Below are positions 24,801-34,533 of a stretch of 64,000 bases of DNA, one piece after another; position 1 is the first letter of the stretch; each line of letters begins with the position of its first letter. Origin of the DNA: Setophaga petechia. Lineage: Eukaryota; Chordata; Aves; Passeriformes; Parulidae. The translations under genes and the position numbers were made by a program. The notes beneath the pieces were generated by a model. The model was not told where the DNA came from. It made no database searches and saw nothing but the letters and a program-made list of their open reading frames with translations. The stretch is taken from positions 30,351,166 through 30,415,165 of the forward strand of contig JANCRA010000009.1 of NCBI GenBank assembly GCA_024362935.1. The letters run 5' to 3'.

Positions 24801-26714
24801 TAATTCTGCTTCAATTGAAGTCGTAGGGAGTTTTGCCAAAGGCTTTAGTAAGTGAAAGAATAGGATCTGGGAGGCTACAGATGAGGAAAATCCAGAGCTT
24901 TTAAAGTTTTCTCAGCATGTTATTGGATAGGTGCCACTGTCTAGTGGGCAGTGGGTGGCCCAGAGAGAAGTTTCAGGAAAACGAACATGAATTCAAACAA
25001 TTTTTTGGGGGAAGAGTCTTCTATAAAAGAAAATACTTTTAAGAAATATCATATCTTTCTATTGACTAGTGACAGTGGAAGGGTCCACTGTGTGAGAAAA
25101 AAACCAGTAACAGGTATAGGTTTCAGTTTTTAAGTGTGTTGTTTCGCAAAGTGGTGGTGTTAGAGAGATGCACCAGACAAAAAAAATGGACCTGGGTGGA
25201 CAATTGATGTTCGTGGTTGTCAGCCCAAAGGAGCCATACCTGAAGTGAGGGTGTAGGAAGATAGGCCTTGGAGATAAACCTTGTGCTGTGGAGACTTTTT
25301 TTTGTACACCATTACACTTCATGGGAAACAGTTCTGTAATTGTTATTCTGGGGAAAGGGCACAGCCATGGAAAGGGGATACATAAGAACCGTTCATACAT
25401 AAAGCAGGAACAAAATGGAATAGTGAGCTTGGCTATTCAACTATCTTTATTGACGCCCACAGAGTGGCCTGCTGAGAACATCAAGAACAGTGGCTTATCA
25501 CTTCAGAATATGTTTTTTTCCACTTGCAAATGAAAATTTCCAAAATGTATATGTAGCTCTAGAGTTTATAAAGGCCACAGATTTTCTAGTCTGTGATCCA
25601 TAAAGGCATCAGGAAGATGCTGCTGGATACACAGAATAACTATAGTTACACTACTCTCCACATAGTAGTCAACATAATACAGATAAAGACAGGGAGACCT
25701 GGACTGTCTGGCTAAATCCACTAAATTCACTTCATATCCTGGAGGAGACATTGTGTATAGACTACACTCATGCAGTTTTTATATCTTAACTTCTCTTTCA
25801 TTTTTCCCTTGATAAAAATGGGGAGTTTACTACATTTGCAGATATCAACACATTTCAATCTACACAGTTCCATCATGGTGGGCATGGTTAGAGGTGTGTA
25901 GGATGTGCATAGAGACTGATTCTTGGAATACCTGTGTTAGGCATATGGAAAGAGACCTGAAGGTGTTAAAGTGTAACAGTGTCAGCCTTTGAGAAAGCAG
26001 AAAGACAGAGGTACTTGTATAAGTGTAGGAACATTATACTGAAAGACAGATTCAAAGCCCAGCTCTGCCATTCTCCTCTTTTAATGTTTGGACACACCAT
26101 TCTGCCCTCAAATCTCATTTTGTAAAAACCATAAAAATATACATTGTCTCTGCACCCTTTTTACTTCTGATTTGGGAATTCTGGACAAAGGTAGTATGCT
26201 GAAGTGGAATAGAAACTGCTGTTTAAAAAATAAATCTCAAACAAACCCAAAACAAAACCAGCTGTTGGCTTCAAGCATCTTCAGATATGCAGTGAATTAG
26301 AGTGCAGAGGCCAATATCTTTATGATTTCAACCAGGATTCAGATGGCAATACCAAAATCTGAAACCTTAAGCACACTGCATTTCTGGTATTTTTCCATAT
26401 TTTTTCCCTATGTTTGATTTCACCCTGTGTATGTCTGCTAGCAAGGATTCAGGCAGGGGACACTTGAGGCTGGAAAAGGCATGCCAGGAAATCATAGCAG
26501 GGCACACACATTTATGTCTCCATGCTTTTCTAATCCAGGAAAACCATGGTGAAAGGGACCTTACCTGCTGCCCCAAGATTCCATTAGGGTTAGAGCTCAG
26601 GGAGCCAGAAAGCTTGCAGTCCTGGGGACACTGGGGCTCAGAGTCATGCCAAGGGGATCACATCAGAGCTCCAGTGTTTTCACCTCCACACCTTTCAAAT
26701 CTGGGCCATCCTTG
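15870..26714. other. About 10.8 kb of intergenic DNA without recognisable genes
   Basis: AT-rich sequence on both strands with only short, unrelated open frames. No splice-flanked coding exon, tRNA or repeat family was recognised. Minor structure includes a repeated GATTATCATATCAAA (about 18117-18150), ACATGATGAGTG duplicated near 19478-19504, an A-run near 21856-21868 and a GTTT run near 23130-23150. Old, diverged repeats may be present but cannot be named by eye. Confidence 0.6.
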
Positions 26715-27115
26715 GTGATGGATTGAGGGGAAGTCATTTGAGGAGTGGCTGAGGTCACTTGGTTTGTTCAGCCTGGAAAAGATTGAGGGGAGATCTCATT
26801 GTGGTCTACAGCTTCATGAGGGAAGTGCAGGAGCAGGAACTGATCTCTTCTCTCTGGTGACCAGTGATAGGATATGAGGGAATGATACAAAGCTGTGCTT
26901 AAACCAGAGAGTGTTTGGGCACTGGACCACTCTCCCCAGGGAAGTGGTAATGGCACCAAACCTGCCAGAGCTCAAGACATGTTTGAGCAATGCTCTCAGG
27001 CACATAGTGTGACTCTTGTGGTGTCCTGTGCAGGACCAAAAGCTGGACTTGGATGATCCTGGTGGGTCCCTTCCAGCTCAGAAGATTCTAGGAATCTATT
27101 ATTCTATTCTATTTT
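26715..27115 (+). mobile_element. CR1 LINE 3' end fragment, plus strand
   Basis: The last few hundred bases of a CR1: a run reading TTCAGCCTGGAAAAGATTG, then GGTGGGTCCCTTCCAGCTCAG, and a terminal ATTCTA-type repeat (about 27085-27115), the characteristic CR1 3' end. Untranslated and heavily 5'-truncated. The left boundary is approximate. Confidence 0.8.
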
Positions 27116-28966
27116 TCTTATTGGAAACAGCAATATGTATTACCACTTGCAACAGGAAAGGTCAGAGCACAGGATACAAACTTTGCACTCTTTAAAGTAA
27201 TATTCTGGAAGGCACAAAGCTGTAGCTGAAAAGAGGAACTCCTAATTCACCTTTTATATCCATTGTCTGCATTCACAGAAGGGGATAAACTGGAGATTTA
27301 TGTATCAGAATTGCTAAATTTAGTGAAAATCTAGTATCTCTGAACAACCTGATACCATTCATTAAATGGCATCAATAGGGATTGTTGAAGAGCTCTCTGT
27401 ATGTAATCCCATTATATTTATCTGCCAAGAAGCCTGGCTAATACATTCATCAATTTTATAATGGAAAATCAGTTTGTGTATAGTAAAGAACTTAGATTTT
27501 CTTCTTAGCAAGTTTTTAATATTTACAATTAAAAGGTATGCATCTGGTCTACAAGCTGGGCAATAGGTATTCTTGAGCGGGTAGAGGAGTACAAGAAAAA
27601 AAATTGGAAAGAGAAGGACTTCTGTTCCACTGGTATTTCCCCTTGGGATACTTCCAGCAAACATATATTTAAGCACTTCTATAAACCTACCATTTTAGAA
27701 GAAATACCAACACCAATTGCATTTCAGCCTCTTTTACAACCTGATAATTGTATGTTCTTTTTTAAGGACTTGTGAAGCTCTCTTGCAAACAGTAGTCATT
27801 TTATATTGCCTAATGGCTTTTCCAATTTGCTCTGGTTAAATCTGATAGTAGTGCTGTGTGTGAACAGCAAGTGGGCATACACAGATTTCATATTGTGTAT
27901 GCGGCTTTTTAAAGAGCATCAGTCTGCAATTCTTCCTGCAATGTTGCAAAAATCCCGTCTTACACCAAAAAATATAAAAGCTGCTTTTGCTATGAAGTTT
28001 CTGAACTCTCTAGGTTTAGTTGCACAGTGAGGCCACACGGTTAAGAGAAAACTGAGCATGAGAAACTTCGTTTGTCCATTGCAAACATACCTCTTTCCTG
28101 TAAGGTGCTTGCCTCAAGTAAGTAAGGGAGTTTCTGTAATTTGATGCACAAGTTTACCATATTGCTGAAGAGCTGCAGTGGCTGTCTGAGGAGTCAGCCT
28201 ACTAAATATACTGATTTGCAGTACACAACAGGTCAGGGAGATCTCTAAGACAGAGGACGCCACACCTTGTGGCCCCCAGCGATGTCCTCTGAGCACATGT
28301 TCTGTTCATGGAAGAACTGCAAAAATACACAGCACTCATGATCAGACCAGAACTCTGTTCTCTTCTGCAAGCAAAACAGAATTGGCATCCTAACCCAGGT
28401 TTGGTAAGGTTGTATAGATGATTTCAGGCTTCTCTCAGCTTCAGTCTCTTGCTTTCTTGTTGTCCTGGGGTGACAGGACAGGTTCAGTAATGGAGTGAAG
28501 CATTAAAAAAAAATCACAGTCCAGAGCTTTCCTTTATTTGCACTAGCTATTTTAAGAATTTTTACATTTTGAGGCTGCACCAGGTGTTCTCAGAACAGTA
28601 CAGAGATCTAGGCTAGAGTGAGAATCACTGGCAACTGCTCTCTTGTTAATGTCTTCTGTATGTATAATCTGAGGAACTGTGCTATCAATGGCATAACTTT
28701 CATAAAGAGAATAATTCTCTTTATGCCAGCTGTGCGGAACACACCTAAAGGTTTGTTTGTTTGTTTGTTTGATAGTACATGCAATTTAACACACACACAA
28801 CTCGAGGTAGATTTTAAAAAGGCTCCGGATACTCCTTAAAAAATATATTCCTATTGTTAAAAATGCTAATTAAGGCCATCCAGATTAATCAGATTGTCAT
28901 ACATGGTAGAATAAGAGAATAATTTTGAAATAGCAGTTCAATGTGGTTTTAACTCTCAGTTTCAAC
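27116..28966. other. Intergenic, no gene seen
   Basis: AT-rich DNA between the CR1 fragment and provirus B. It includes a short GTTT tandem (about 28749-28770). Nothing coding was recognised. The last six bases before provirus B (28967-28972, TTATCT) are its target duplication. Confidence 0.6.
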
Positions 28967-28972
28967 TTATCT

Positions 28973-29299
28973 TGTGGACAGTTTTTTATTGAGACATAGT
29001 TGATGGGAAAAGAGACACGAGAAAATACATCTGTGAAAGCAACAGCTGCCTAATTCAAGGACACATTTTCCTTGAGCAAGAAGTTGTTCAAGAAAATATG
29101 TGATAACAGGAGGTAAAAAAGAAGCCACAAACATTCTGAGAAAGGTGGGACTGACTTTTTATGGCTGACCAATAGTGAGCTCTGGTTTTGCAATATGTAT
29201 GAGCCTTATTACTGTGATTATAAAAGTGTGCCTATTAATCAATAAAGCTGAGACTTGTCGATCATCATCGGATGAGCACATCTCCCGTCAACCTTGTCA
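28973..29299 (+). repeat. Provirus B 5' LTR
   Basis: TGTGGACAGTTTT to CTTGTCA. A CCAAT box lies at 29169-29173, TATAAAAG at 29219-29226 and AATAAA at 29241-29246. The polyadenylation signal sits only about 15 bases after the TATA box, at or before the expected start site, so R must be very short, as in alpharetroviruses. U5 ends ACGTCTCCCGTC-like. Confidence 0.92.
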
Positions 29300-29301
29300 A
29301 A

Positions 29302-29319
29302 TGGTGACCCCAAGACCAC
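29302..29319 (+). other. Provirus B primer binding site, tRNA-Trp-like
   Basis: Two bases after the LTR comes TGGTGACCCC, identical over ten bases to the tRNA-Trp primer site used by avian alpharetroviruses. The next eight bases (AAGACCAC) diverge. Assignment to tRNA-Trp is therefore likely but not certain. Confidence 0.65.
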
Positions 29320-29487
29320 GGACGAGCAACGTAACACAGTTGGGTCCCAAGCAGCCGGGATGGCAAATAAGTGCGAACATAAAGGGCTGGTAATGCCCAC
29401 CGTGCCCGGGGTGACTGTATAGACGAGCCTGGCCGATACGTGTTGCCGAGACCTTGAGAGGGCTGCAACAGCGCTGACGAATTAGGT

Positions 29488-30668
29488 ATGGAAAGGCAAG
29501 CAGCATATGATTTATTTACCGCTTTCTTGCAAAAGCGGCAGGTTAAGGGGATAGATTTGAAAAAGGAGCTACCGGGGCTCCTGTCATATGGGTATGCTAA
29601 GGGAATATTCGTAAATCCTTGTACTGTACATGAGTTAACAGAGTGGCCTAAGTTTGGGGATGTGCTCTGGGAGGCTACTTTAGACAATGATAAGACAGCT
29701 AAAAAGATAGGAAAGTTCTGGAGGGTGATTCATAATGAGCTTCTGCAGTATCAGGCAGAACAGAAAGCAGCTGTGCAGTCATCCACTCCTCATACAAAAA
29801 ACCAGAACCTATGAGGGAGATTTATCCCAAGACACCTGGGGCAGAAAGCGACCTAGCGGGGGCTACTGCCAGGGGACGGGGGGAGGCTTGGGCTGCGCTG
29901 GCGAAAGAGGGCTTGGAGAAAGGGGATGACAGTGCAATTAGTGCGGCTACACAAATAACATGCCCGGTGACTTTTCAAACTCAGGCTGGGGGAGGTCTGC
30001 GAGCATTAACAACTGCTCTTGACTGGAAGTTGCTATCACAGTTGTGATCGAGAGTTAGTCAGTTTTGAGTGACAGCAGATGAGTTTATGGGGCTAGGAGC
30101 GTTTCTCCGCACCGAAGCTCAGGCCCTGGCAGGACCAGATAAGTGCCGAGAGGCTATGAGATTGATTAGACTGCCTATAGACAGAGTAAAAGAACCTGGA
30201 GGAGTGCCCATGTACATGGGGATTAAGCAGGGCCAGGAAGAATCGTTTGGTTTGTTTATAGATCAAGTTGCTGCCGCATTAGAGAAAGCAGGGGTACCTG
30301 ATTATACGACGGAGGCTATGCTGAAACAGTGTGCTCTTCTGGGCTGCAATCAGGCTGCGAGGAATGTGCTTAACACATTAGATGCAAATTGGACAATAAA
30401 AGAGGCACTAGAAAGGATGGCTCAGATGCCAGTAGGATCAAAAGCATTCTTGGTAGATGCTATCAAACAGCTGGGGTTAGGGTTACAGGAGCAGGCAAAG
30501 GCTTCCCACAATCAGGTGTTAGCTGCTCTTGCTCCCTTTCAATGTTTGACGCAGTTAACCCGGCTGCACCAGGCAACCGTACGTGATGCTACTGATGTCC
30601 CTGCCCCCAACCTGCCACCACAGGAAGCCTCTGGCTGGACCTGGCACCCGCTGTCGAAGTCACGCTAA
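29488..30668 (+). pseudogene. gag: Provirus B gag, matrix and capsid, frameshifted
   Basis: ATG at 29488, after a leader of about 170 bases, opens a 108-codon matrix region (LFTAFLQKRQ, then WPKFGDVLWEAT) of the alpha/betaretrovirus type, ending at TGA 29812-29814. A second frame carries on from 29811 (TGA at 30045-30047) and then capsid from 30069, with the major homology region IKQGQEESFGLFIDQV (about 30222-30270). The capsid frame ends at TAA 30666-30668. No nucleocapsid zinc knuckle follows. Related to provirus A gag in the homology region. Confidence 0.85.
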
Positions 30669-30899
30669 GGACTTCGCACCCACAAAAAACATCACGACGG
30701 AGGTTAAAGGACCTATTGTTATGCAAGGTCGAGCGATGGTGCACTGCTTTCAGGGAGATCATCTGCCTGTATGCTTGGATTATTTGTTTTACCTGGAGTT
30801 AGTGATGCGGATTTTACAAGAAAAATTATGGTTATGCTACACACCCCCTTTTCCACCACTTCAAATTAACAAGGGGCTATTGTTGGAATACCGAACAGG
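30669..30899 (+). pseudogene. Provirus B dUTPase-like leader of pro, decayed
   Basis: After a frame change near 30740 the sequence reads SGRSSACMLG and LFVLPGVSDADFTRKIMVML (about 30753-30842). These correspond to dUTPase motifs II (GRSS) and III (PGV-x-D-x-D-x-T), the substrate-binding and catalytic loops of the trimeric enzyme that betaretroviruses encode ahead of protease. A TAA follows, near 30867. No protease active site (DTG) is visible afterwards, so protease and the front of RT are deleted. Confidence 0.65.
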
Positions 30900-31166
30900 T
30901 TGCTGAATAGTCCCTGTTCACTTCTTAAAGGCACAGACCCGACAAGTCCGATCTGTGTTACTCCGGAGCAGCAGCACATTCTTCAGCAAATTATGGACTG
31001 TGTTACTCAAGGACAAGTTTATCGGCGGGACCGAGAGTTGTCTATACACCTGACAATTTGGCACGGTCCCAAATACCTCCTTGGTGCACTGACTCAGTTG
31101 CAAAAGAAAACAGGGGAGATACAGGGGCTATTTGGGTACCTGTCAGGTGGACTGAGCTGTTCTTGA
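30900..31166 (+). pseudogene. pol: Provirus B pol remnant, RT thumb/connection
   Basis: The section SLLKGTDPTSPICVTPEQQ to WHGPKYLLGALTQ lines up by eye with the RT thumb/connection of provirus A (LLRGPKDLISPCTLTEEA and onward). It lies directly after the dUTPase remnant, so PR and the RT fingers and palm were deleted between them. The frame ends at TGA 31164-31166. In a neighbouring frame the bases just before read IWVPVRWTELF and stop, which could be a pol end. Confidence 0.62.
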
Positions 31167-31665
31167 TGCAGTTCTGATAAGCAAGCTGATCCTACGACCG
31201 CTGCTGTTGCAGCTGAAAGGACACTCGAAGGCTGTCGACAGGACTGTGACGCGCTGCCAGTAGCCTGCCAGACCTTTGAAGGAGTGATTACAACTGTTGA
31301 GTCACTGTTAGAATTTTACGTATGGGGTCTGGCGGGTCAAAAATGTCTTGATTATAATAACCTGTATTGGGCTGCTTGAGTAGCTTTGTATTGCGGGGGC
31401 TGTGGCAAAACCTTTTGGATAGAACACTCCGTAGTATGTGAATTGTGGTGTAACAGGTGCTCATTTAACCATAATTTTAATGACTAGCAGAGAGAGCTAC
31501 AAGAACAAACAAGATTAAGAGTCGGTCCGGCTTTAGAGCATTTTAAAGCACCCGAGCAAAAGATCCTAGCTTATTATCACTGGGAACTAAAGCATATCAT
31601 TGAAAGGGTTACAGCTCAGAGTAAGTCTCATATTGTCTCTGTGAAGTATAGACAATTAGTACAAT
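31167..31665 (+). pseudogene. Provirus B unrecognised cysteine-rich reading frame upstream of env, 5' part
   Basis: A frame of about 165 codons with only two internal stops (TGA 31377-31379 and TAG 31485-31487). I do not recognise the family. Visible features: an early pair of cysteines (CRQDC), a strongly hydrophobic and aromatic stretch, then C-G-G-C, 11 residues, C-x3-C-x2-C (about 31394-31462), spaced like a zinc ribbon, followed by a charged, helix-prone region. TTCTTGATGCAG ending at 31170 could be a splice acceptor, and no ATG opens the frame. Solo LTR D interrupts it at 31666, and the same frame continues at 40572 into a basic C-terminus that overlaps the env start. It may be an accessory gene, or a diverged pol end. 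Confidence 0.5.
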
Positions 31666-31976
31666 TGTGAAAAACGACAATCACTTGCTTTTGAAATTGT
31701 TAAAAGTTTAATAGTAATAAAATTGTTATAAAAATAGTAATACAATTAGAGTCATAATAATTTGGACAATTTAAATCAGGACAATATGAGACAATAAAAG
31801 CAAAGAGTTACAGACATCCAGGTACCTTTTTCTGGGCATCACGAGCCCGAAAAGGGACACTCATTAGCAAAGGATTAACCCTTCAAAACAATAGCCTGTT
31901 GCATGTTCATACACTTCATACATGATGCTTAAATTCCATTCAAACACAGGATTCTGTCTGGTCAATGTCAACTTCT
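31666..31976. repeat. Solo LTR D, left part, split by provirus C
   Basis: Starts TGTGAAAAACG. Its partner at 40274-40571 ends GCATTTTTCACA, so the ends form an inverted repeat of at least 9 bases in TG...CA form. The six bases 31977-31982 (TCCTTC) are the provirus C target duplication inside D. The total D length would be about 615 bases. A GTAC repeat lies at or close to its two outer junctions (31659-31662 and 40572-40575), but there is an AAT offset on the left, so the duplication is unproven. The AT-rich composition resembles an avian ERV LTR. Orientation is unclear. Confidence 0.7.
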
Positions 31977-31982
31977 TCCTTC

Positions 31983-32346
31983 TGTTGCCTTCTGCTGGAA
32001 GGCAGGCGACCTGGTTCCAAAGGGCAGCACGGTGACCCCAACCCTCTTGGGTCGCTCGGGCCAGTAACAACACTGACACCAGTATGGTGGACGGTTAAAG
32101 GCATTTATTATCTCATCTCAAGGGGTTATATAGATTAGGGGGTCTTCTACGTCAGAAGGGGGTCTGGCAGTACCTTCTGGGGTTAGTAAAGGAGTGGAAA
32201 GTTACTGGCATTTCTATGTTAGGGGGGCTACATGTTTGGCTACATTCCGAGGGTGATCATTATCTCTGGGGAAGAGGGGGAGAGGGATTCTGTAACTTTC
32301 CGTAACATCCCGAGATCTTCCGAAACGCCTGTCCCTACCTACTACA
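31983..32346 (-). repeat. Provirus C 3' LTR
   Basis: TGTAGTAGGTAGGG to GGCAACA on the minus strand. TATATAA faces 32126-32132 and AATAAA faces 32104-32109. Against the 5' LTR I count differences only near 32031, 32058 and 32067. The adjacent polypurine tract lies on its upstream (higher-coordinate) side. Confidence 0.94.
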
Positions 32347-32363
32347 TCTTCCCCCCTCTCTTT
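32347..32363 (-). other. Provirus C polypurine tract
   Basis: On the minus strand AAAGAGAGGGGGGAAGA runs directly into the 3' LTR start TGTAG. It is the standard primer for plus-strand DNA synthesis and confirms the orientation of the element. Confidence 0.88.
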
Positions 32364-32539
32364 CACAAATGAATGAGGTAGTCATATACATAGGCACTAA
32401 AATGAGGTAAAAGGTTGGGATTTGACAAGGGAAAAGGGTTTTGGGAAACCTGAGTAAGTTTCTGCCAGGCAAGTTTCTCGTGACTGGCAGTGTTCCCTGT
32501 TGAATTCACAGCATTTGTTTTCATCCTACAAACAGGATG

Positions 32540-34533
32540 TCAGTCCGTTCTAGGCGGCTCCGAACGAATGAGACTAGCTTGTTCAGCAGGGCCGAAGGTG
32601 ATAGCTAAAAGCAGCATTGCCAATGGACCTACTAGGGTAGAAATTAGGGTGGTTAGCCATGGTGATCGATTGAACCAGGATTTGAACCAGCCCTGCTGGG
32701 CTTCCCTGTCTTTCTGTCTCTGAACCAGTCTGTTTCGGCGTTCTGCCATGGAGTCTCTAACGACTCCTGTGTGGTCCATGTAGAAGCAGCATTCCTCTTT
32801 CAGGGCGGCACACAGGCCTCCTTGCTGCATGAGCAGGAGGTCCAGCCCTCGCCTGTTCTGCAGGACCACTTCTGAAAGTGAGGAGACTGACTTCTCCAGA
32901 AAGGAAATGGATCCTCTGCAGGTCCTCGTCAATTGTCATCTGCAGCTGGGACAGTCCTTGGTGTTGAGTTGCTAGGGCTGAGACACCTGTTGCCGTTCCG
33001 GCTGCTCCTAGGCCGAGCAGCATCGCGATAGTTATACCTGTTAATATTTCTCTTTTGTGGAGCGGGCTGGGTTCTTCAAAAAGGTGGTACACCTCTTCGT
33101 CTGAGTGGTACAGGACCCTAGGGACGATCAGAACTTGGACACAAAAGTCGTTAGAGTCATTGAATTTAGCAAGAACACATAGGGACTCACTCCAGATCTC
33201 TGGCAAACCCACATCCCAAATGCAGATGGGACTATTATTAATAATAATAATTAATAATAATTGGGACAATAATAATTATAATTAATAATAAGTGGGACTA
33301 CCCACTTATTATTCTTCCTGTTGGGCTCAAGTACTTCGGTGCAGACGTCGCCTCTCCGCTTAGCTAGGGCTGCATTGCCAAAGCATCTGCCCCGACCTGT
33401 GACTTGACTCAGGGTAATTCCTTTGCAGGGTGTGTCCCACCTGCACTGGTGAGGGGCATCGGCTGTGGAATAGCTGAAGGGGGTATCTAAAGCGACTCCT
33501 TCGTAAAAGGGGGGTTTGACATTGTAACAAAGCCAACAGGAGTCAGTTAGGTTAGGGTTAGATTCGTTCAGGGATAGAAAGGTAGCTTCTAACATGCGAA
33601 GGATTGGGTCCGAGTCTGACCCGGCTGAGTGGCCTATCTGGAAGGTTTCCGCGTCACCGGTCGGGACGTTGGTGTCCCTTGTGGGAAAGGCTTTGGGGTA
33701 GGTCATGTTTCTCCCTTTCTGCGTGCTTTTAATCACTTTGTTGGGTCCAACCGCTCGGGGTGCCAACGGTTGGAGCCTGGTAATTCGCACGTTCACCCAC
33801 TGTTTTGACCCTCGAAGGACTACTGTCCACACCTTGCCCACGGCCCAGCTAGGATGATTTGGCTGTAAAACTGTCATGTTGTAATGAGTGCATCTCCGAA
33901 ATTTGGGGATTTTATGGCAGTTTCGATAGTAACTTCCCTGAAGGAAGACGGGTGTTTTGCAGTCTGCGGGTGCCCAGGAGAACTGTAGGAATTTGTCGGG
34001 CTCTTGTGGGTCTCACCCAGGTCCTGACGGCCTGGCCTGGCGTCCGTAACTATTGTTTCACAGCCCCAGTGCCTACAGTATCTCCACCCTGGGTGATTAC
34101 AGTAACTTTTTCCTGGGTTTGAAGCTGGGCACCAGTAGGATAGGTACATGTGTGTGGCGTGTGAGGAATAGGGGTCTACCTTTGGTTGTCCTGGAAACAG
34201 GTCGGTAACGCGAAGCATGAAGGATGGGGTGTTCGGTGTGGTGATGTCTCTGAGCATCTTATCATCAGTAAGATGTCGCATGACCCATCTGAATGGCCGA
34301 TGGGGGTAGTGGTCTGGGCTGGCTTGTTCTCTGGCGACAAGCCCCAACAGCAATATCACACAGAAACACTGTTGCTGCTTGGGTCTCAACCATGCGGGTC
34401 TCTCGGGCGTTGTCTGACGGCTTGGTCGTCTGTCACTTTCTTCTGGAAGGGGAGTGTATGCGTCCCGAGGACGACCCACAAGCATGTCCTGTAAACAGAA
34501 ACTCACAATTCTCATCAGTCTCATCCTGCCCAC
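32540..34533 (-). pseudogene. env: Provirus C gamma-type env, frameshifted
   Basis: Four overlapping minus-strand frames cover one env. The first (34533-33874) has a long leader with a late hydrophobic segment (CFCVILLLGLVA) and then SU, including YWCPASNP followed by YCRHWGCET, a gammaretrovirus SU signature. The second (33877-33251) has NLTDSCWLCYN: CWLC is the CxxC disulfide-isomerase motif of gammaretroviral SU. The third (33269-32757) has LHKR, a poor furin site, then a glycine and alanine-rich fusion peptide. The fourth (32932-32540) has [19 protein letters not shown] (C-x6-CC) and a membrane anchor (about PWLTTLIST to LLLAITF). The start overlaps the pol end by about 100 bases. At least three frameshifts abolish it. 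Confidence 0.9.
33284..33313. repeat. AT-rich expansion with perfect hairpin in provirus C env
   Basis: AATAATAAGTGGG (33284-33296), a 4-base loop, then CCCACTTATTATT (33301-33313): a perfect 13-bp inverted repeat. It borders an ATT/TAA-rich low-complexity run (33233-33290) with recurring GGGAC words. It lies where SU reading ends and TM reading begins in another frame, so this expansion probably caused one of the frame changes. Confidence 0.8.

Noticed and set aside
15870..26714. Possible host exons among short open frames
   Set aside because: None showed conserved protein motifs or convincing splice-flanked structure by eye; a protein or transcript search would be needed to revisit this.
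28430..28500. GTCCTGGGGTGACAGGACAGG palindromic-looking segment as a possible LTR end or hairpin RNA
   Set aside because: Short, no partner end or duplication found, and no conserved RNA structure evident.
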